From assembly GCA_002914845.1 (NCBI GenBank), contig JXTC01000004.1, positions 2,566,908 through 2,630,907 on the forward strand: DNA of 64,000 nt. The letters run 5' to 3'. The position numbers and the translations under genes were made by a program. The notes beneath the pieces are model-generated. The model had not been told where the DNA came from and ran no database searches. It was given only the letters and a program-made list of their open reading frames with translations. Below are positions 1 to 11,458 of the stretch, one piece after another; the stretch's first letter is position 1; each line of letters opens with the position of its first letter. The stretch is from Trema orientale. Taxonomy: Eukaryota; Streptophyta; Magnoliopsida; Rosales; Cannabaceae.

Positions 1-2
1 TG

Positions 3-233
3 ACAACTTTAGCTACTGGTTCGGATCCTCCAGTGTGGACCGCTATTGGGATTTTTTACAATACTTTCTACCGTAGTGGTGAGTTCAATTCGGCTCATTT
101 TTCCTTTATTCCTAGAAAGTTCAATGTTACTGCTCATCTTTTAGCAAACTGGGCTAGATCAACTAAAAGATCTAGTTTTTGTAATCCTGAGGAGGCACCT
201 CTCATTATGGCTGCCAGTTTAGTTTGTTATTGA
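3..233 (+). pseudogene. 3' fragment of a LINE (non-LTR retrotransposon) RNase H-like domain
   Basis: The frame is open from the window edge to a stop at 231-233. It encodes the C-terminal end of the RNase H-like domain found at the end of plant LINE polyproteins. The recognisable part is the basic stretch followed by FNVTAHLLANWA, matching the family pattern N-x-x-AH-x-LA-x-x-A. No start codon is needed because the element runs in from outside the window. The stop is followed within 25 bases by 16 A (254-269), as expected for a reverse-transcribed LINE 3' end. It is non-functional as seen; the rest of the element is unseen. Confidence 0.7.
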
Positions 234-253
234 ACTACTTTTGTTGCCAGCAC

Positions 254-269
254 AAAAAAAAAAAAAAAA
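254..269 (+). repeat. poly(A) tail of the LINE fragment
   Basis: An uninterrupted run of 16 A lies just downstream of the LINE stop codon and fits the 3' tail of a non-LTR retrotransposon on the plus strand. Confidence 0.6.
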
Positions 270-830
270 TTATCCTAATGCAATTTGGGGATCTCATACA
301 CGTATTTGATCGCCTTAGTTTTTCCTAGTATATAAGCAATATTAGGGGCTGATTTCATAAACTGATATTACAAAGAGAAATTGCAAAGTCGAAGAGGTGT
401 GAGGTATGAGATTTTCTTATATTATTTTTTGTTCATCATAGTGAAAATCTCTAGCTGCTATATAAAAGAGAATGCAGTTCTCAAATTGAGGTTGAACCAA
501 TACAAATCTTTGTATGTGCTTGGTTTATTTTCTATTTTATTGCTTTCATTAGTAAAAGACTATCATTTAATCCATATAATAAGACACTCTGAGGTCATAC
601 TATTACCAACTCTCCCAAAATTATTTGAAGCAATCTAGACAAAGTATATGTATATATATATATACACATATACATGAGGTGTATTGAATAAATTTTTCAC
701 ATCAAAATATTTTATTTGGACTACCATAATCATTTGCAACTGACAAAATAAAGCATGTTATAGACAACTATAAGATTAAATGATTAATTATATATGATAT
801 TACATAGAAGCCAGAGGATAGACATAAATT
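270..830. other. AT-rich intergenic DNA
   Basis: No gene is recognised. It holds a short alternating TA run near 650-664. The open frame at 381-638 has no recognisable protein character. Confidence 0.6.
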
Positions 831-1690
831 GGGTTTATAACACTTTTACATACAAAAACAAAAAATAATTACAAAAATACGATGGTTCAACCTTTTTTCC
901 AATTTATGTACCGCATTTTTTAGAAAAATATCACTTTTTAAAAATATTTTTAGAAAAATATCATTTTTAAAATTGTTACTAGTTGCCAGTGTTTAAAATC
1001 TGGTTACCGCTTACCAATTATTAGTTATATACCAGTTATAAATATTTTTGATTATTTGTTACCAGTGTTCGAAACTGGTTACTGGTTACTAGCTACTATT
1101 TTATAAAATGACATTTTTCTAAAAACGTTTTTAGAAAATAGAATTTTTTAAAAAATGCCATATCGGATCTAGAAAAAACTGAGTCAGGCCATCGTATATT
1201 TGCATGTCTTTCAATAAAAGGGAAATTAGAAAATATACGGTATTTCTGAAAAGAATTAGAAAAATACGGTGCACATGTCTTTCAATAAAAGAGAAATTAG
1301 AAAATATACGGTATTTCTGAAAAGAATTAGAAAAATACGGTGCTTTTGTATTTTTCACGTTGCGGTACGGTTTTTATTAGAAAAATACTTTTTTTAAAAA
1401 TATTTATAAAAATACCATTTTTTAAAATAGTAACTAGTTTCCAGTAATCAGTTTCTGGAAACTAACTAGTAATTGAAGATATTTATAACTGGTATATAAC
1501 TGTTAACCAGTTTCCAGTAACCAATTTCCAGAAATTGGTAACTAGTAACTATTTTAAAAAATATTTTTTTAAATATTTTTTAAAAAGTGATATTTCCCTA
1601 ATTAAAACCGTACCAAAACTGGAAAAAACCCTAACTTCCGTAATTTTATAATTCTTTTCGGTTTTTGTAGGTATAAGTGTTAGAAACCCT
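831..1690. mobile_element. long-hairpin (foldback) element, about 860 bp
   Basis: The left arm starts GGGTTTATAACACTTTTACA. It pairs along roughly 300 bp with the reverse complement of the right arm, which starts GGGTTTCTAACACTTATACC. The pairing is diverged but continuous and includes blocks such as ATATCACTTTTTAAAAA and CAGTTATAAATAT. A 71-bp tandem duplication lies in the loop (1202-1343). No coding capacity and no clear target duplication are visible, so this is an old non-autonomous element of uncertain superfamily. Confidence 0.7.
1202..1343. repeat. 71-bp tandem duplication inside the hairpin loop
   Basis: Two nearly identical units, both containing ATGTCTTTCAATAAAAG and AGAATTAGAAAAATACGGTG, start 71 bases apart (ATGTCTTTC at 1204 and 1275). 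Confidence 0.85.
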
Positions 1691-2569
1691 TCAATAAAAA
1701 GCCGCAGATGGCCTGATTTTCCCATAAAAATTTACTAACTGGCTAGAGAGCTATGGGATTCCTTCTATAAAACTAGGCCAGGCCATTAGGCCATAGTTGT
1801 TCTCTATGCACACACCTAGATTAGGCCCAAAAGGCCCATTGGAGAGGTATTGGCTGATAACAAACGAGTACCGCAAGTGTAGTGTGCGAGTGTGGTACAC
1901 GAGTAGAGAATAAAGGCGAGAGGAGAATTGATCACCCTCTTGCATCATTGATATCATCTTGATCTTGCAGGCTTGTTTAAGTCAAGATGGCAGCCCACAT
2001 TTCAATGCCGAATGTGGAAGGCAACTCTAGAATACTTATGCTTGAACATATGCTTCAATCCCTATGAGATCGGATAATTTTGTGCAATGTTGAGGAGCCA
2101 TGCGATTCATCAAGTTTACATATTCCAACACTTGATGCCACGTGTTAAAACATTCTTTTTCTCTTGGAAAACAAAGTATCTCTCAAGAAAAAAGTGTCTT
2201 TGTATCTACTTTATTATTAACCTTACATATGAACTAACCATATTTCGTCTCGGCCTTGTTCAAATTCATGTGATCCAGCGCAGTGTATTCCATGATCTAT
2301 ACGGTATTGATGCAAATGGTATTCAGTGTGAGCTAACATATATAATATATGTGACATGTCCATATCGTAACAACGCTTTAACTGTGGGATAAGGCAGTTA
2401 AATAGCGTTAACTCAACCTAGCTCGTTGGAAGAGAGAGAGAGGTACTAGGCAATTATAAAGAAGTACAAAGAACTAAAAATAGCCAGAGGTGAGAGGTGT
2501 GAGACGTCATTAGGCGGAGGATGAACAGTCCTGCCGTCTGAAATCTGTGATGGCGCTCTTAAGATACCG
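1691..2569. other. intergenic DNA without a recognised gene
   Basis: This is mixed sequence with a slightly higher GC patch around 1770-1930 (several AGGCC/GGCCC words). It could be a decayed retrotransposon, but I cannot place it. The open frames at 1751-1957 (minus) and 2087-2392 (plus) show no family motif. Confidence 0.5.
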
Positions 2570-3617
2570 GGCACAGTGGCGAAAGAAGGAGAACAGCAAT
2601 ATCATGAACGACAGTAATTAGAAAACGACAATAAGTTTTCAAAACTACACAAACTATGGACAAGATAAACTCACAAACACGACATCAATAAGATATAAAA
2701 TCTAGAAAAGAAAGAACATAAAAGATGAATATAACAATAATGATTCCGAAAAGAGAGAGAGAGAGAGAGAGGGGTTCATTGATAAACGACATTTAAAGAA
2801 ACTACGACGTAAAAAGAATAAATTAAAAAAAAAAAGACATACAGAGGAACAGGATATCAAAATTAGAAACGAAAATCGAGACAAAGAGATGACAAAAATT
2901 CAAAAAATAAAATGGTAAAGAACAATAGACTGAACAAAACGTCAATAGTTGGGAAAACTGCATCAAGACAAAGGAAAACGACATAAATGAAAAGGGACAA
3001 TGACTACGAAAGACGACATCAAAACGAGAATAAGAAAAGGAAAAAGAATAGAGAAAAAAAAGAAAAGAAAAGAAACGACATCATTACAAACAGGAAAGCA
3101 GAGAACAACAATAACCTTATAGACGAAATTAACTGGGAAAAGGATAATAACATAAAAGCTACGTAAATGAACGAATTCATAAATCAATATAACATCCAAA
3201 GAAGACGAAAATTTAGCAGAAGGACATAGCATAAGAAAACGACATCACCGGAAACGGCATGAAGATAATTGAAAAGACGAGCTTAACTGGAAAAAAACGC
3301 CATATATATACGATTGAAAATATGTAATAAAGAAAAGGCGAGAACAACACGAAACGACATTAACATAAATACATAAATAGAAGGGCAGAAACTGAAAGAG
3401 AAACAGCAAACTAAAACGCTAACCTAGAAAAAACGACAAGAAATTAAAGGTGCATTTTTATATCGATTGTAAAGGACAGAAAAAACGACAATATTTTCAT
3501 TCCCGGACTTGGAAATAAATTCGAATGTAACACTACAAAAGCGACATCATCTTAGGAGGAAAAAAACAAAAGGCAGAAATTCGAATTGAGAAGACGTAAA
3601 CAGCTAACGACGTGAAC
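2570..3617. repeat. AACGACA-studded purine-rich tract, left part
   Basis: On the plus strand this is A/G-rich DNA with the heptamer AACGACA (or near matches such as AACGGCA and GACGACA) recurring about every 20-80 bases, usually followed by AT or TCA. Examples are near 2610, 2626, 2787, 2979, 3075, 3237, 3350, 3430 and 3483. No fixed period is visible, so it is not a simple satellite. The same motif resumes after the inserted LTR and recurs inside an intron at 37336-37880. Confidence 0.6.
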
Positions 3618-3621
3618 ATAA

Positions 3622-5176
3622 TGTTGGAATTAAAACGATTTTTGCAGCGGAAGATTGGCCCAGGAATATTCAAAAATTTTCTCAAAACAATTGACTATAT
3701 GAGTGCATAGTATTAATTTATAGCAAATAGGNNNNNNNNNNNNNNNNNNNNNNNNNNNNNNNNNNNNNNNNNNNNNNNNNNNNNNNNNNNNNNNNNNNNN
3801 NNNNNNNNNNNNNNNNNNNNNNNNNNNNNNNNNNNNNNNNNNNNNNNNNNNNNNNNNNNNNNNNNNNNNNNNNNNNNNNNNNNNNNNNNNNNNNNNNNNN
3901 NNNNNNNNNNNNNNNNNNNNNNNNNNNNNNNNNNNNNNNNNNNNNNNNNNNNNNNNNNNNNNNNNNNNNNNNNNNNNNNNNNNNNNNNNNNNNNNNNNNN
4001 NNNNNNNNNNNNNNNNNNNNNNNNNNNNNNNNNNNNNNNNNNNNNNNNNNNNNNNNNNNNNNNNNNNNNNNNNNNNNNNNNNNNNNNNNNNNNNNNNNNN
4101 NNNNNNNNNNNNNNNNNNNNNNNNNNNNNNNNNNNNNNNNNNNNNNNNNNNNNNNNNNNNNNNNNNNNNNNNNNNNNNNNNNNNNNNNNNNNNNNNNNNN
4201 NNNNNNNNNNNNNNNNNNNNNNNNNNNNNNNNNNNNNNNNNNNNNNNNNNNNNNNNNNNNNNNNNNNNNNNNNNNNNNNNNNNNNNNNNNNNNNNNNNNN
4301 NNNNNNNNNNNNNNNNNNNNNNNNNNNNNNNNNNNNNNNNNNNNNNNNNNNNNNNNNNNNNNNNNNNNNNNNNNNNNNNNNNNNNNNNNNNNNNNNNNNN
4401 NNNNNNNNNNNNNNNNNNNNNNNNNNNNNNNNNNNNNNNNNNNNNNNNNNNNNNNNNNNNNNNNNNNNNNNNNNNNNNNNNNNNNNNNNNNNNNNNNNNN
4501 NNNNNNNNNNNNNNNNNNNNNNNNNNNNNNNNNNNNNNNNNNNNNNNNNNNNNNNNNNNNNNNNNNNNNNNNNNNNNNNNNNNNNNNNNNNNNNNNNNNN
4601 NNNNNNNNNNNNNNNNNNNNNNNNNNNNNNNNNNNNNNNNNNNNNNNNNNNNNNNNNNNNNNNNNNNNNNNNNNNNNNNNNNNNNNNNATGTCAAAGAAC
4701 ATAATGTTATAAATAGGAGTCTATAACTACTCATGATTAAGATTGATTTACATATGATCATCTATTGACATTATTTGAACTCTCAACAGTTAACGGAATT
4801 TAAGTGAGATTCAAATCATGTCTGGTCCAGTCCTATATAATCGAATTATATAAAGTACCTCCATTATAATGTCAACACATTAATAGTCCGGATAAGACTA
4901 TTACATTCTCAATGTTAATGGACCGTACTAATAATATTTAATTAAAGATCCCAAACTTTAATTAATTATTATGGACTATATTTAGTTTATTATCCATAAA
5001 TTTAATCCTCATGTATATAACACTTATATACTAAATTTATGGTCACATAAATAAACTAGGAATTTTCTGATATTTAAAGACATACCAATTATGCACAAAT
5101 TCAAATAGAAAAATGTCATTTTATTAATTCAGCAAATATCCAAAATATACATACTTTTAGGGCATAAACCCTAACA
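3622..5176 (-). mobile_element. retrotransposon LTR (solo LTR, or gapped LTR element) with 5-bp target duplication
   Basis: Read on the minus strand, the element begins TGTTAGGGTTTATGCCC at 5176 and ends TTCCAACA at 3622, giving the TG...CA ends of an LTR. CATAA lies immediately outside both ends (3617-3621 and 5177-5181), the 5-bp duplication expected of LTR retrotransposons. The middle is hidden by the assembly gap, so I cannot tell a solo LTR from a collapsed longer element. The style of the start resembles plant Copia LTRs (inference). Confidence 0.75.
3732..4688. other. assembly gap (run of N)
   Basis: A run of 957 undetermined bases lies within the LTR element. Apparent open frames across it are artefacts. 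Confidence 1.
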
Positions 5177-5181
5177 CATAA

Positions 5182-5354
5182 AACCTGACAATTAACAAAC
5201 GACAGCAATCTAACGATCAAAAACATGAAAAGACATCATCAGATGAAATGTGAACCCCAAAAATACGTAAAGCAGAACCGTACAAGTGTCCCTGATGAGG
5301 ACTCTGATACCCATAAGTGATTAATGGCTTTTTAATACAAAAACTCGTGAATTC
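5182..5354. repeat. AACGACA-rich tract, right remnant
   Basis: AACGACAGCAATC follows just after the LTR target duplication, with further ACGATC and AGACATC words. This is a continuation of the tract at 2570-3617 and shows that the LTR inserted into it. Confidence 0.45.
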
Positions 5355-6295
5355 AATGCAAATTAGTAAAATTAACCTTCACTCAATTATTTAGAGAAAA
5401 GCCCCCGAAATCTTCTAGTATTAGTTCTATTAGAAAAGCAAAATGTTTATGTTATTTTTTTTACAGTTAAGTCCTCATTCTTTTATTTGTGACTTATAGG
5501 TCCTCATTATTAGATTTTTATTTGACGTTAATCCCGTGTAATATTTTCTGTCCAATACTTCCATTAATTAGCACTTACTCAAAATGTGCTCATCCTAGCA
5601 TGGGTAAAATTGGAAATAAAAATATTATTATTGTTTTAAGGAAAAAAAAGTCGTTTTTATCCAAGACGAATGTAAAAAATTGGAAAAAATTTATATGGTT
5701 CCAGTATGGATTTACTTTGGTTCAAGTATTAATATATCTAGAAGAAAAGTATATGAATATATTGCTAATTTTATGGGACATATATTGCCAAAATTTTATA
5801 TGTTTTTAATACGGATCTATTTTGGTCCAAATATTCATGTACCTCTTTTTTAGATATATGAATACGATCTACTTTGATCCAAATATTCATATACCTCTCT
5901 TCTCTATATACATGAATACTTGAATCAAAGTAGATTCATAGTGGAACTATATAAAATTTTTATTTTTCTTCCCTCTATCTTAAATAAAAACTATAACCCA
6001 ATTTTTTTAAAAAATAATAATAATTTCTCTTTATTTCTAATTTTTCTGAAATGATCATGCTTTGTGCAAGTGCTAATTAACGGCTGTTTTGGACATGAAA
6101 GATTAAAAAAAAAAATTAACGTGAAACAAAAATATAAGAATTAGGACATAGAAGCCAAAAATAAAAAGAAAAATGACCTAACCGTAAAAAATAAACTTAC
6201 AAAACACCTTTCATTTCTAATAGAACTATACTATGAACTTCAAGGAGTTTTGCTCTAAAAAAATTAAGTCCAGTGTTAATTTTACTAATTTTTTT
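5355..6295. mobile_element. long-hairpin (foldback) element, about 940 bp
   Basis: The left half (from AAATTAGTAAAATTAACC at 5360) is complementary along most of its length to the right half (ending TTAATTTTACTAATTT near 6292). Paired landmarks are TAGTTCTATTAGAAA with its complement near 6217 and TTAATTAGCACTT near 5565 with its complement near 6075. The inner pair is GGATTTACTTTGGTTCAAGT with its diverged complement near 5915. No coding region is recognised. Confidence 0.7.
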
Positions 6296-6319
6296 CAAGT
6301 TGGGGGGAGGGGGGTTTTC

Positions 6320-6685
6320 TATTAAAAAGCCTTGATTTTGAGTTTAGAATGTAAAAATCTAGACGGCTTTTGCGGTTTGTGGATTCTGGCGTTCTGCTGC
6401 AGGATTTGATGTCGGGGACCTTGTCTGAACAATACGACAAGTCGTTGAAGGGGAGTCCCATTTGTGGGCTTTTCACTCATTTCCTCCATCCATGAGTTTG
6501 CTTGTGGCCCTCTCGTACTCGCTTGTGTGGGTTTTACTTTACAAGATCCGACTGTGGGCCTCACAATCCATATGGGTAACATCATCGTCCGAGTACCTTG
6601 CCACCCTTTCCAGTACTCTTCTCCGAAACTCGTTTTCATTTGACCAAACCCAAGTACCCGACGAATCCATAGATTCATCTTTGAC
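6320..6685 (-). pseudogene. possible captured gene fragment, unrecognised
   Basis: This patch is clearly richer in GC than its surroundings and abuts the hairpin element. On the minus strand one frame reads SGTWVWSNENEFRRR, then RVARYSDDDVTHMDCEAH before a stop. A second frame is open for 118 codons (6322-6678). The amino-acid make-up looks more protein-like than the neighbouring AT-rich frames, but I recognise no family and see no splice structure. It could be a decayed exon or a fragment carried by a transposon. Confidence 0.25.
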
Positions 6686-7218
6686 TTTGATGATATTTAG
6701 ACCTTGTTTGATATGATTTTCAAGACGAATGGTGAAAAATAAAAAGGGGTAAATTGCATTTTTACCCCCTAACTCAAATCTTTTTTTTTTTCATTTTTTT
6801 ACCCTCTACGATCAGCATGAGTTCCATTTGTTCTACAATGAATGAAATAGTACATCTTGCAAAAGAATGAAGCAAATGGGCTCATTCCTCTCCTCACAAC
6901 TTATAACCAAAAGTTTCTGACTGAAATTCAAAAAAAAAAAAAAAGCCAAAAAAAAAATCTAAAGAACAAAATACAATGGCCTATTCACTCGACTAACATT
7001 GTTTAGCTGACGTATACAAGTTGGTAGGTAGCATCAAAAAGAGAAACAAGATCTTGATCTCAATATCACATCAACGAATTGTTGATGCTAATTGGCAAAA
7101 CCAAGAGAATGTTGCAGCCAAAAATCTTTCTAACAGCGCCCTGTCAGCTTCTGTAGTAAGAATAAGTTAGGTTGGTATTTACACCAATCCAGGAGTTAGC
7201 AGCGGATTCGAACTCGGA
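6686..7218. other. intergenic DNA and probable 3' UTR of the sulfotransferase-like gene
   Basis: It contains poly-T and poly-A runs near 6781 and 6930. The 3' UTR of the minus-strand gene should lie in its right part. Nothing else is seen. Confidence 0.5.
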
Positions 7219-9866
7219 CTAATAATCGGAGTGGAGAAAATGCTCGTATTCTGTACCCTTAAGCGTACTGTTGACATCATTCCAGTTCTTGATGTGGTCA
7301 GATAGTGATCCTTTGTGTATTTTCACCTGATAGCTCCTTAGCTCCATCACTGGCAGCCCAAGGAACTCTTGCACATCTTTCAGTTTCTGTAATAAGCATA
7401 AACAACAATGACGTTGCAGATAAATAAACAAATTTTCCAGTAAATGAATCGCCGTGAGGAGGAAAGAACAAAAAGGAGACTCATTCACTAAAAAGAAGAC
7501 TCAAGTTAAACATAAACATTTATGAAGATCGGATTACATGCAGCTTCAAAGAAGTAGCTTGTGACCAACAAATACTAAGCTTCCTGGAGAAAACTTACAC
7601 TGGGGTTCTTCATAACATCCTCGTAGTACAAAATCATATGTCTAGTGGTGTTAAAGTATGATAGGGCTGTCGCAGCTGTCAACTCCATTTTCTCCAGATC
7701 AGCAACCAACGATGTAGAATTGATGGTTGGCTTGTATGTTGACAGTTTTTCAGCCTATAGGAAGTTGAAAAGTCGAATTTGAAAAACATGCATATAGAGG
7801 AAATAAGTGACTGAAGGGTGAGAGACAGAAAGAAACCTCCTCTGCCGAATGTACATGCGCCTTGTGAGTTCCATTCAATAGCTTAGCATACCGATCATAT
7901 GAATTTGCAAGATCTGAGACCATCCGACGCAATAAATTCCTACGGAAGAGAAATATTGCAGAAACACCCCTACGGTTAAAGTATTCCACTATTTCTTTAT
8001 GGTGCTCCATTAAGCCCTGCATAACCAGTGACAACATATTTTAGCTCTTTCAAAGCCTTTCCTAGGGACCAAAAGGAGGGGTAGAAGAGAAAATGGACCA
8101 CAAATTCATATCTAGCATCTACAGAGTTACTATCGAAATAAGAATTTCTTCAGCTTTTCCTCATGCAAAAAAAAAGAAAAAAAATGAGACAATCACACAA
8201 ATCGCACACTTTCAAATTTCCCATAATTGTTTAACAAGTTAAATTGTTTCCTTAAGTTGTACCCCTTTTTGAGACGATAGATATGTGCAGCCTTCATTGC
8301 AATATTCTAGGCAGTCAGGGTGATTTCCATTCCAAAATTTAAATGGTAGCATTTCATTTGTTATGGTACTCTATATATAAGTGCATAAACCTGACAAAAA
8401 CTAAGGTGAAATTCACCTCACGACTAGTGAGAATTCAGGTGAATATATGATTAGAATCTGAGTTCAACATTGAAAAAGCAAACTAGACAGTTGCAGAAAG
8501 ACTTTGTATCGAAGAGTCTTACTACGAGTAGACTAACCCTAATATCAATGCTACAAGTCAATTGATATATTTACGCCATTAGAGAACATGTAATTTACTA
8601 AACAAGAATTTTCAATTAGATAGGGCATCTCTGCAGCTCCATAATATTCAAATGAATAACCATCAACACAAATTGGGTAAAGATGGTTCCCATTTCTTCA
8701 AACTAACCAGAGAAGACCTCAAATAACCATGTAGCAGAAAACTATAACAGGAGATGATATAGTTCCAAAATAAAAGACATCTAATTACCTGATTAAGCAT
8801 CCACTTGAAGCCAACTGCTGCAGAGCACTGATTTTTAGAAGCGCTACTGAGCCAGTCCAAATTATAAACTTTATCCATAGTCTGTACAATGGAAGAAACA
8901 TTTTGTCTCCTATACCAACGAGAAAATATCTCTCCATTAGAGCTTACATTGATATGACTATTTAGTAGGCTCTCAAACCACCCACTTCCTGATCTCTGCA
9001 TCGACAAGATGGCAAAGAACCTTACAGGATTATCCACACATTCACCCCTACAAAAGTATCAAAAACACAAATTTAGTAAAGCCAAAAGCAAAAAAGATTC
9101 ACAATCAGAACTAGGAACCCCATATTACCTGTTAAAGGTTTTAGGAATGGGATAGTGCCCAGAAGGGTTTTCTAGTAGTCTAATCCCATTATCAAGGCAA
9201 GGCCTTTCGATAACTTGGATGGTTTGATATTTAATCTTGGTTTGGACACTTATCTGCTTGAGACAAATTGAGCAGATATAAACTCCACAGACCATAGCAA
9301 ACACTAGGACTATCATCCTCAACAATAGTGGAGACTTCTTAGGAGTTTTTATAATGATAGCATCCTGCAGACCAGAGAATATAAACAGTTAAATTAACAG
9401 TGTAATTACAGGGAGACTATGAAACAGTTGTAATAGGCAATGTGCAAGATATAGAGGGTTTCCAAGTACAAAAATTTAGTACAGAAATATGTATAACCAC
9501 TAAAAATCCCATAGAAAAGTTTCAACTTTCTTTTCTTCTTGGATAAATTTAAATGTATTTTAAAAGGGTATAAATCTGATCACGAAATAATTTCTTCAAA
9601 AGTACCAAAACCCAGATCGGACATGCAGAGAAAAAGGAAGCATATTATATACATTTACCTTCCACACCCAGAAAACGAACTACAAAACTGAAAGAACCAA
9701 CTAAGAATAACAATTTCACAGAGAAAAAATAAGACCACCAAACCCATAAGCAAAGAACCAAAGAGGAAAACAATGCTTTCTCGTTCAAACAATTAAAAAG
9801 CGAATTTGAAAAGCCATTAACGAAGAAGAAAAGTACCTGGTTCAATAAACAGATGTATTCAGCCAT
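7219..9866 (-). CDS. sulfotransferase-like P-loop protein, type II membrane anchored
   Basis: There are six exons (minus strand): 9837-9866, 9129-9364, 8789-9047, 7837-8016, 7599-7754 and 7219-7386. All have GT/AG introns, and the joined frame gives 342 aa. Residues 23-45 form one hydrophobic segment after a basic stretch, which suggests a type II Golgi-membrane anchor. SMQRSGSGWFESLL (104-117) matches the 5'-phosphosulfate-binding loop of PAPS sulfotransferases. FLFRRNLLRRMVS (197-209) resembles the 3'-phosphate-binding motif. Length and layout fit the plant group often labelled 'P-loop NTPase superfamily' or 'nodulation protein H-like' (about 340 aa). The acceptor sugar or protein is unknown. 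The start is the first ATG of a 10-codon exon ending in CAG. The gene stands alone, with transposon remnants on both sides. Confidence 0.88.
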
Positions 9867-11009
9867 TGCTACTCAAGAAACAGAGAAAATGGCGTAAAGG
9901 GTCCCCAACAAAAGCTCAAAGACTTGTATTCATCCCAAACCCAGCTGGGCTTTTATCCGCCATTAAAACTTGGAGTCAAGGGGAGAGAGAGAGAGAGAGA
10001 GAGCGAGAGAAAGAAACTCAAAAGGAAAAGTTTTGGGTTCAAAAGCTTTATCTGGGAAAAGGGTAAGGACCCAACAAGGAGCAGAGAATGACAATGGAGT
10101 CAGCGAAGGTGTTGGAATAGTGGGTCTTTCTGGAATTGAATCGTTCTCCTAGTTTCTTCCACCTCCAAGTACGAGGCTCCCACTCCAGCTTTCTTTTTAT
10201 TTTATTATATAATTTTTTCTTCATCTATAGTTTTTTTTTTTTAATTATAAAAATAAAAAATTGGTACGCCGAGATGCCGTACTCGGATGCAGTCCAACTT
10301 AGGGAACCAAAAAGTTAACGCACAGCACAAGACCTGAGGCGTGTGAACCGGAAATTTCAGTACTCAAAGACTTTTGACTTTTGTTTGATTACGATAGAAT
10401 CTACATATTAGTAAATAAAACCCCCAGAAAAAGAAAATTGAATACAAATTGAGTAATTAGTTTATCTCTTTGTTTTTTTTTAAAGATAAGTAATTAATTT
10501 ATCTTTGTTTAAATAAATAATGAGCAAGTATCATAATCGAATCCGTAATTAATTTTCCTTCAAAAAAAAAAAGAAAGAAAAGAATCCGTAATTAATTTAT
10601 CTTTGTTTCTTTTTAAAGATAATTCAATTACAAAAAAAAGTCGAAAAGATAATTACTTTTTTCTGTGTGAGACCCAGACGGGGCTAAGGCCTTGGCCCAT
10701 AGAGCCTTAAGTAATATACCTCCTCCTGTAAATATAAGTCACCTCTATTTATCAAAATATATATATATATACATATATATTACACCTCCTTTCAAAAAAT
10801 AAAATCAATAATAACAAATAAAAAATAGGCATATTATTTACCTAAATATCAAAATCATTTTTTTAATAGATATTGAATCTTTTCTAGGTAAACAAGAATT
10901 CGATGCGTGGAAATTACGTGGATTTTATGAGTAAGAGCCATCATTAGTATTTCATTAATTTTTTGTACTCTACCATTTTTGGGATGTCAACTTAAGTCGT
11001 GGGTTATGG

Positions 11010-11049
<40 letters not shown>

Positions 11050-11458
11050 GGCTAGATGGTATTGTATCATTTTTTTTTATTTATTATTTTTTTTGCTCTG
11101 AGGCATTGTATCATGTTGATTCACTCAGACGAAGGCGACTTTTATCTACTATAATTAATTCAATTGGATTCCTCAAATATTCTTAAACAGGGTCAAAAGT
11201 AGAATTAGGATTACATGTTTATCTTCATACTCATCATGATTGTTTATTACGAATTTTTATGTTTTGCAAGTATTTATATATGACGTGGTACATATTGAAA
11301 AATACGTATTAACAGAAAATCACGTTGAGACTGCTAAAACTTGTATGCCCTATTTGGGTAGTTACTACTAAAGAAGTAACTATATACTAATGAAAGTTCT
11401 CTGAAGTTGCATATACACTAAATAAGTAGTTAACAATGTGATAGAATATAGAAACTAA
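9867..11458. other. 5' region of the sulfotransferase-like gene and AT-rich intergenic DNA
   Basis: It holds a GA run at 9981-10004 (probable 5' UTR or proximal promoter) and a loose tandem repeat at about 10455-10640 built on AATTAATTTATCTTTGTTT and AAAGATAA. It also has a TA run near 10760 and the ATT microsatellite at 11011-11049. No gene is recognised. Confidence 0.55.
11011..11049. repeat. (ATT)13 microsatellite
   Basis: Thirteen perfect ATT units. Confidence 0.95.

Noticed and set aside
3713-4761. Two open frames of about 330-347 codons on the minus strand
   Set aside because: They run through the block of N and contain no real sequence.
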